Notes under the pieces: model-generated
Seen by the model: only the letters and a program-made list of their open reading frames with translations
The model's database searches: none
What the model was told of the DNA's origin: nothing
Assembly (NCBI GenBank): GCA_024682015.1
Contig: JAIKZT010000323.1
Span: forward strand, 1 to 5,750
DNA: 5,750 nucleotides
Source of the DNA: Clostridia bacterium
GTDB taxonomy: Bacteria; Bacillota; Clostridia; Peptostreptococcales; Anaerovoracaceae
Direction: 5' to 3'
Shown here: in pieces, positions 1 through 3,482 of the stretch
Layout: each line of letters starts with the position of its first letter
Numbering within the stretch: position 1 is the first letter of the stretch
Program-made: the position numbers and the translations under genes

Positions 1-141
1 GGACGGATCCAGGCGGTAGCGGCTGACCTGGCTGAAATGATAAGGGTTGCGGACGCAGACGAAGCCTTCCTTCAGCCTGTTCGCGAACCACTCGGCATAG
101 AATGCCGGAATATCCGTTCTCTGTCCCGTGTTGATGATCAT
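1..141 (-). CDS. DUF1848 family protein, N-terminal fragment (runs off left edge)
   Basis: Reading the minus strand from the ATG at 141 gives 47 uninterrupted codons to the window edge. The protein starts MIINTGQRTDIPAFYAEW and continues with FANRLKEGFVCVRNPY and SRYRLDP. This opening, with its T-D-I-P-A-F-Y segment, the W-F-x-N-R-L segment and the VRNPY stretch, is what I recognise as the start of DUF1848 proteins (about 300 residues, function unknown, with conserved cysteines later in the chain). The C-terminal roughly 85% lies outside the window, so catalytic residues cannot be assessed. GGAG lies 11 bases upstream of the ATG, a slightly long spacing. A GTG three codons further upstream is too close to that GGAG to be a better start. 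The gene is divergent from the hydrolase at 600. The family call rests on memory of its N-terminal pattern, not on a search. Confidence 0.85.
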   Translation of the reverse strand, partial: MIINTGQRTDIPAFYAEWFANRLKEGFVCVRNPYHFSQVSRYRLDPS

Positions 142-185
142 GCGGTCCACTGCTCCGTCTGCTTTAACTGCTGTTTTTCTTAAAA

Positions 186-194
186 ATTATAGCA
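186..194 (-). promoter_or_regulatory. Extended -10 promoter for the DUF1848 gene
   Basis: On the minus strand this reads TGCTATAAT, a perfect TATAAT preceded by the TG of an extended -10 element. The start codon is 45 bases downstream, which implies a leader of roughly 40 nt. A -35 match is poor: TTCCGC at 18-bp spacing is the best I see, which is tolerable for an extended -10 promoter. Confidence 0.6.
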
Positions 195-260
195 TAAACT
201 CCGGGCAAAGCGGAACAGGGGGGATGACAGTTCAAGGCCTTTCAAACGGGCCACATATAA

Positions 261-390
261 ATGTGACCCGAAGAGAGTTTTCGCCGATTGGGTCACACGG
301 AACGGCACTGCGATGTGACCCGAAGAACCTAAAGAGCATATGGGTCACGCGAAAATGGGACACAATCGCACCAACGGATGTAGGGTCACA
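261..390. repeat. TGTGACCC/GGGTCACA inverted repeats in two 52-bp-spaced copies plus a stray arm
   Basis: Two copies of the 14-mer ATGTGACCCGAAGA begin at 261 and 313. Each is followed by a GGGTCAC arm (290 and 342), so the whole arrangement repeats with a 52-bp step. The first copy is a perfect 8-bp inverted repeat (262-269 with 290-297, 20-base loop). The second has one end mismatch (314-321 with 342-349). The right arm of copy 1 and the left arm of copy 2 also form a perfect 8-bp pair (290-297 with 314-321) around a GGAACGG-containing centre. A third GGGTCACA stands alone at 383-390. This resembles REP-like dispersed palindromes of Bacillota intergenic regions. A dimeric regulator site is an alternative. 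Open frames across this block are not convincing genes. Confidence 0.75.
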
Positions 391-442
391 CAGGTGCAGG
401 ACCACGTGAGGCAGGCCAGGCGGCAGGATGGCAGAATGCGTA

Positions 443-566
443 ACAGGGAACCGTCCCCATGTCTCAGAATGGGACAGGGAACCGTCCTCGTGTCTCAGAA
501 TGGGACAGGGAACCGTCCTCATGTCTCAGAATGGGACAGGGAACCGTCCCCGTGCCTCAGGATCCG
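443..566. repeat. 31-bp tandem repeat, four units, core GGGAACCGTCC
   Basis: Units begin at 443, 474, 505 and 536, exactly 31 bp apart. Units 1-3 differ only at two positions (C/T and A/G after CCGTCC). Unit 4 matches for its first half and then drifts. A remnant of a preceding unit, CAGAATG, is visible at 432-438. Within the array TGTCTCA-GAA-TGGGACA can fold as a 7-bp stem with one G-U pair in plus-strand RNA (460-476, 491-507, 522-538). Alternatively, TGGGACA can pair across the GGGAACCGTCC core with the next TGTCTCA. The two foldings exclude each other. The period is not a multiple of three, so the reading frames across it encode shifting low-complexity peptides and are not genes. Confidence 0.92.
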
Positions 567-575
567 TGGTAGAAT
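567..575 (+). promoter_or_regulatory. Extended -10 promoter for the MBL-fold hydrolase gene
   Basis: TGGTAGAAT combines the extended TG with TAGAAT (five of six matches to TATAAT). It begins at the base after the last 31-bp repeat unit, so any -35 contact would fall inside repeat sequence, where no TTGACA-like match is seen. Transcription would start near 582, giving a very short leader that holds only the ribosome binding site AAAGGAGG at 585-592. Confidence 0.5.
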
Positions 576-599
576 GGAGAAAGCAAAGGAGGCGACACC

Positions 600-1415
600 A
601 TGAAGCTGACGATACTTTCCGAAAACAACACGTATACCCGCGAGCCTTACCTGATGGGAGAGCCGGGGTTTTGCTGCTACATCGAGTGCGCGGGCAGGCG
701 GCTGCTCCTGGACACGGGGTATTACGGCATCGCGCTGAAGAACGCCGAAACGCTGGGCATCGACCTGAACGGGCTCGACTGCATCGCGATCTCCCACGGA
801 CACGATGACCACACCCACGGCCTGCTGCCCCTGCTCGAATCCGGGCTGGACATAAGCCGCGCGAAATTAGTGGTTCACCCGCAGGGACTGCGCAGGAAGC
901 TGGTCGACGGCGCGGACAGCGGCTTTCCGTGGGGCGAAGAGGAGATCCGCCGTCGCTTCGACGTGCAGGAAGCGGCGGGCCCGCTGGAGCTGGCCGAAAA
1001 TCTCTGGTATCTGGGCGCCATCCCCCGCGTAAACGATTTCGAAAACAAATCGCCCATCGGATTCGTCGTGACGGAGGACGGGCAGCAGGCGGACTTTCTC
1101 ACAGACGACACGGCTCTCGCTTACCGCGCCGAGGAAGGCGTGTTCGTCATCACCGGATGCTCGCACAGCGGCATCTGCAACATCTGCGAGTATGCCAAGC
1201 AGGTGCTCGGCGATGACAGGCTTTTGGGGGTCATCGGGGGATTCCACCTGCTGCAGGAAGGACGCCAGCTGGAGGAGACGATCCGCTACTTTGACCGCGA
1301 GAAGCCTTCCCTGCTCTGCCCCTGCCACTGCATCTCCATGCGCTGCAAGTTCCGGATGGCGCAGGCTCTGCCCATTGAGGACATAGCCGCAGGGTTTACG
1401 CTTCAGCTCCGGTAA
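600..1415 (+). CDS. MBL-fold metallo-hydrolase, COG1237-type (271 aa)
   Basis: This is a cytosolic metallo-beta-lactamase-fold protein with no signal peptide. It has LDTG at residues 37-40 and the metal motif H66-G-H68-D-D70-H71 followed by THG. Further likely ligands are H189 in GCSHSGI (186-192) and H216 in GGFH (213-216), with H243 in the PCHC segment near the C-terminus. This order, and the length near 270, match the COG1237 group. That group is named for an archaeal dihydropterin-ribofuranosyl-aminobenzene phosphate synthase of methanopterin synthesis. Bacterial members lack that pathway and their substrate is largely unknown, so I give no specific reaction. The start is well fixed: AAAGGAGG lies 7 bases before the ATG. 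The C-terminal segment carries clustered cysteines (C240, C242, C244, C249), which could bind metal. Arginine is never encoded by AGA here (0 of 18). The gene appears monocistronic, since the next gene has its own promoter. Confidence 0.9.
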   Translation: MKLTILSENNTYTREPYLMGEPGFCCYIECAGRRLLLDTGYYGIALKNAETLGIDLNGLDCIAISHGHDDHTHGLLPLLESGLDISRAKLVVHPQGLRRKLVDGADSGFPWGEEEIRRRFDVQEAAGPLELAENLWYLGAIPRVNDFENKSPIGFVVTEDGQQADFLTDDTALAYRAEEGVFVITGCSHSGICNICEYAKQVLGDDRLLGVIGGFHLLQEGRQLEETIRYFDREKPSLLCPCHCISMRCKFRMAQALPIEDIAAGFTLQLR

Positions 1416-1478
1416 AGGCCGAAGCATCCCAAGCTGCAGGCAGAACACCCGAAAGGAATGCTCAAACAAGAATAAAAG

Positions 1479-1500
1479 AAAAAACCATCGTTTTTTTGTT
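1479..1500 (+). terminator. Possible weak AT-rich terminator after the hydrolase gene
   Basis: AAAAAAC, a CATC loop and GTTTTTT form a 7-bp stem that is almost all A-T, with the U-run inside and just after the stem. It lies 64 bases past the hydrolase stop and immediately before the antiporter promoter. The pairing is too weak to be sure that it terminates. It may simply be an A/T-rich upstream element of the next promoter. Confidence 0.25.
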
Positions 1501-1526
1501 CACAAAGTCCAAATCAATGATATAAT
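1499..1526 (+). promoter_or_regulatory. Sigma-A-type promoter for the antiporter gene
   Basis: TTCACA (1499-1504, five of six to TTGACA) and a perfect TATAAT (1521-1526) are separated by 16 bp. A T-rich run lies just upstream. The predicted start is near 1533, giving a leader of about 70 nt before the ATG at 1605. Confidence 0.75.
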
Positions 1527-1534
1527 AGTCCCGT

Positions 1535-1564
1535 GCAGGTATGCCGCAATTTTTTCATGCCTGC
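1535..1564 (+). promoter_or_regulatory. Hairpin at the 5' end of the antiporter mRNA leader
   Basis: GCAGGTATG (1535-1543) pairs with CATGCCTGC (1556-1564) over 9 bp, with one G-U wobble and a 12-base loop rich in T. It would sit within a few bases of the predicted transcript start, so it could stabilise the mRNA or take part in leader control. I do not recognise it as a known riboswitch, and there is no terminator-like U-run after it. Confidence 0.45.
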
Positions 1565-1590
1565 TGCAATGATCATCTTTATTCACTTTA

Positions 1591-1595
1591 GGAGG
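1591..1595 (+). promoter_or_regulatory. Ribosome binding site that fixes the antiporter start
   Basis: GGAGG, in the context TAGGAGGT, lies 9 bases before the ATG at 1605. An in-frame GTG at 1533 would add 24 residues. However, it coincides with the predicted transcription start and has no ribosome binding site, so the ATG at 1605 is chosen. Confidence 0.85.
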
Positions 1596-1604
1596 TTATT
1601 TTCT

Positions 1605-3308
1605 ATGGAAAAGAAAAGCACCAAGACAGCCTATCTGATAGCGGTCGCCTGCATCATCGTGCTGCTCGCTATCCTGGGCATGTCCTACGCGAACAAGCCC
1701 ATCCTCATCGAGGATGCGGAAACGCCGTTCGCAGGTACGTTCTGGTCCCTTCTTCCGCCGATCGTGGCAATCGTACTTGCCCTGATCAGCAAGGAGGTCT
1801 ACTCGTCCCTGTTCTTCGGCTGCGTCGTGGGCGCGCTGCTGTACACGCAGTTCCGCCCCTGGGAGGCCGTCACCGCGCTCGTCGGCGCCGACTACGGTCT
1901 CATCTGCGTGCTGGCTGACGGATGGAACATGGGCATCATCATCTTCCTCGTCGAGCTGGGCATCATCTCCGACCTGATGAACAAGGGCGGCGGTTCCGAA
2001 GCCTTCGGCCGCTGGGCCAAGAACAAGGTCAAGTCCAGAGCGTCCGCGCAGCTCATCACCATGCTGCTGGGCGTGCTCATCTTCGTGGACGACTACTTCA
2101 ACTGCCTCACCGTGGGCGCCGTCATGAGACCGGTCACCGAGTCCCACAACATCTCCAGAGCCAAGCTGGCCTACGTCATCGACGCCACCGCGGCTCCGGT
2201 CTGCATGATCGCTCCGATCTCCTCCTGGGCAGCCGCCGTTTCCGGCTACGTCAACAGCGACAACGTCAACGGCTTCCAGCTGTTCATCAAGCAGATCCCC
2301 TACAACTACTACTGCATCCTCACGCTGGTCATGATCATCGTCATCTCCATCAAGAACATCGACTATGGTCCCATGCTCCAGCACGAGTATAACGCGCAGG
2401 TGAAGGGCGACCTGTTCACGACCGAGCACAGACCGTTCGCAGGCGCGGACGACTACGAAGCTCCCGCGAACAGAAAGACGTCCGTCGCGGATCTGCTCGT
2501 ACCCGTCATCGTGCTCATCATCTTCTGCGTCATCGGCATGATCTGGACCGGCGGCTTCTTCGACGGCGCCAGCTTCACCGATTCGTTCGCGGATGCGGAC
2601 GCCGCGGCAGGCCTTGCGGTCGGCGGCACACTGGGCATGATGTTCGCCTTCATCTACTTCTGGTGCAGAAGATCCATCAGCTTTGAGAAGAGCTTCGAAT
2701 CCGTTCCCAACGGCTTCATCCAGATGGTCTCCCCCATCCTCATCCTCACGCTGGCTTGGACCCTGAGCTCCTTCACCAGATACGCCATGTTCTCCGCCGA
2801 CTTCGTCAGCAACGCGCTGTCCGGAGCGGATGCTCTCAAGAACTTCCTGCCCGCCATCATCTTCGCGATCGGCGCGGCCATCGGTTTCGCGACCGGTACT
2901 TCCTGGGGCACCATCGGCATCATGGCGCCCATCGTGGTCTCCGTCTTCAACTATGACGTGGAGCCCACCCTCTGCACGATCGGCCTGGCCGCTGCCTGCG
3001 CGGGCGGCGTCATGGGTGACCACTGCTCCCCCATTTCCGATACCACCATCATGGCTTCCGCCGGCGCGCACTGCTACCACCTGAACCACGTGTTCACGCA
3101 GCTGCCCTACGCGCTCACCGTCGCCTGCGTCTCCTTCGTCTCCTTCATTCTGGCCGGACTCATCCAGAATGCGGTCATCTGCCTGATCATCGGCATCGTC
3201 CTGATGATCGCCACGCTGATCGTCATCGACAAGATCGAAAGAGGCAAGAACAAGCACATGTACGACGAGATCGACGCTGCTTACAAGGCTCACATGGCCG
3301 GCAAGTAA
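1605..3308 (+). CDS. NhaC-family Na+/H+ antiporter (567 aa)
   Basis: This is an integral membrane secondary transporter of the NhaC family (COG1757, PF03553), expected to exchange protons for Na+. Relatives exchange organic acids, so the substrate is not certain. Hydrophobic segments run throughout: about 8-27, 46-60, 65-80, 96-122, 147-171, 189-212, 233-250, 296-316, 336-353, 370-390, 412-445, 455-470 and 498-541. A more hydrophilic stretch at about 251-295 separates two halves. Family signatures are VDDYFNCLTVG (161-171), followed by MRPVTE and APVCMIAPISSW (197-208), then ATGTSWGT (429-436), and GDHCSPISDTT (471-481), followed by HVFTQLPYA. The buried D162, D163, D472 and D479 are likely functional carboxylates. 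Length is slightly above the 450-530 typical of the family. Nine of 11 arginines use AGA, unlike both plus-strand neighbours. The gene has its own promoter and terminator and is probably monocistronic. Confidence 0.93.
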   Translation: MEKKSTKTAYLIAVACIIVLLAILGMSYANKPILIEDAETPFAGTFWSLLPPIVAIVLALISKEVYSSLFFGCVVGALLYTQFRPWEAVTALVGADYGLICVLADGWNMGIIIFLVELGIISDLMNKGGGSEAFGRWAKNKVKSRASAQLITMLLGVLIFVDDYFNCLTVGAVMRPVTESHNISRAKLAYVIDATAAPVCMIAPISSWAAAVSGYVNSDNVNGFQLFIKQIPYNYYCILTLVMIIVISIKNIDYGPMLQHEYNAQVKGDLFTTEHRPFAGADDYEAPANRKTSVADLLVPVIVLIIFCVIGMIWTGGFFDGASFTDSFADADAAAGLAVGGTLGMMFAFIYFWCRRSISFEKSFESVPNGFIQMVSPILILTLAWTLSSFTRYAMFSADFVSNALSGADALKNFLPAIIFAIGAAIGFATGTSWGTIGIMAPIVVSVFNYDVEPTLCTIGLAAACAGGVMGDHCSPISDTTIMASAGAHCYHLNHVFTQLPYALTVACVSFVSFILAGLIQNAVICLIIGIVLMIATLIVIDKIERGKNKHMYDEIDAAYKAHMAGK

Positions 3309-3337
3309 GCGCATCGCTTCCATCGCATGACCCTACC

Positions 3338-3366
3338 AAACCGGGCCCTTCGGGGTCCGGTTTTTT
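3338..3366 (+). terminator. Intrinsic terminator of the antiporter gene
   Basis: AAACCGGGCCC pairs with GGGTCCGGTTT over 11 bp with one G-U pair, around a stabilising TTCG tetraloop. The descending arm ends in a run of six T (3361-3366). It starts 29 bases after the stop codon at 3306-3308. Confidence 0.95.
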
Positions 3367-3394
3367 CGCGCGCAGGGCCTTTCAGACCGCAAAA

Positions 3395-3425
3395 TTGACC
3401 AATTTGGTAAAATTGCTTTAATAAT
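3395..3425 (+). promoter_or_regulatory. Candidate promoter of the surface protein gene, with a palindrome over the -35
   Basis: TTGACC (3395-3400) is five of six to TTGACA. The best -10 partner, AATAAT (3420-3425), is 19 bp away, which is long. A second possibility is TAAAAT at 3440-3445, or TGGTATCGT at 3445-3453 as an extended -10, both with poor -35 partners. ACCAA-T-TTGGT (3398-3408), with outer partial symmetry, overlaps the -35 and would suit a dimeric regulator. The motif GGTAAAAT occurs at 3406 and again at 3438. The exact promoter is uncertain. Confidence 0.4.
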
Positions 3426-3482
3426 TTTCCGTTTGGCGGTAAAATGGTATCGTTAGGGAAGAATATTTCCGGGAGGTTCACG

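Noticed and set aside
443..566. A CRISPR array.
   Set aside because: Units are contiguous at 31 bp with no unique spacers, and no cas-like gene is present.
142..599. An insertion sequence or transposase remnant.
   Set aside because: No transposase-like reading frame and no long terminal inverted repeats or target duplications are visible; only short repeats.
232..603. Open frames on both strands across the repeat block (for example 340-603 plus and 232-522 minus), with repeated peptide units.
   Set aside because: The peptides arise from 31-bp and 52-bp DNA repeats read in shifting frames. No ribosome binding sites or plausible domains are seen, and the block lies between two divergent promoters.
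867..1469. A 200-codon minus-strand open frame opposite the hydrolase.
   Set aside because: The plus strand encodes a full MBL-fold protein with all metal motifs; the antisense frame shows no recognisable domain.
1533..1604. An N-terminal extension of the antiporter from the GTG at 1533.
   Set aside because: It coincides with the predicted transcription start and lacks a ribosome binding site, whereas the ATG at 1605 has GGAGG at good spacing.
1527..1604. A known Na+ or Li+ sensing riboswitch in the antiporter leader.
   Set aside because: The leader is only about 70 nt with one clear stem, and I could not match it to the nhaA-I, nhaA-II or DUF1646 patterns from memory.
1596..3323. A 575-codon minus-strand open frame opposite the antiporter gene.
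   Set aside because: Its peptide is dominated by D, E, G, H and V, as expected opposite C-ending codons of a membrane protein. The plus strand holds clear NhaC motifs, a ribosome binding site and a terminator.
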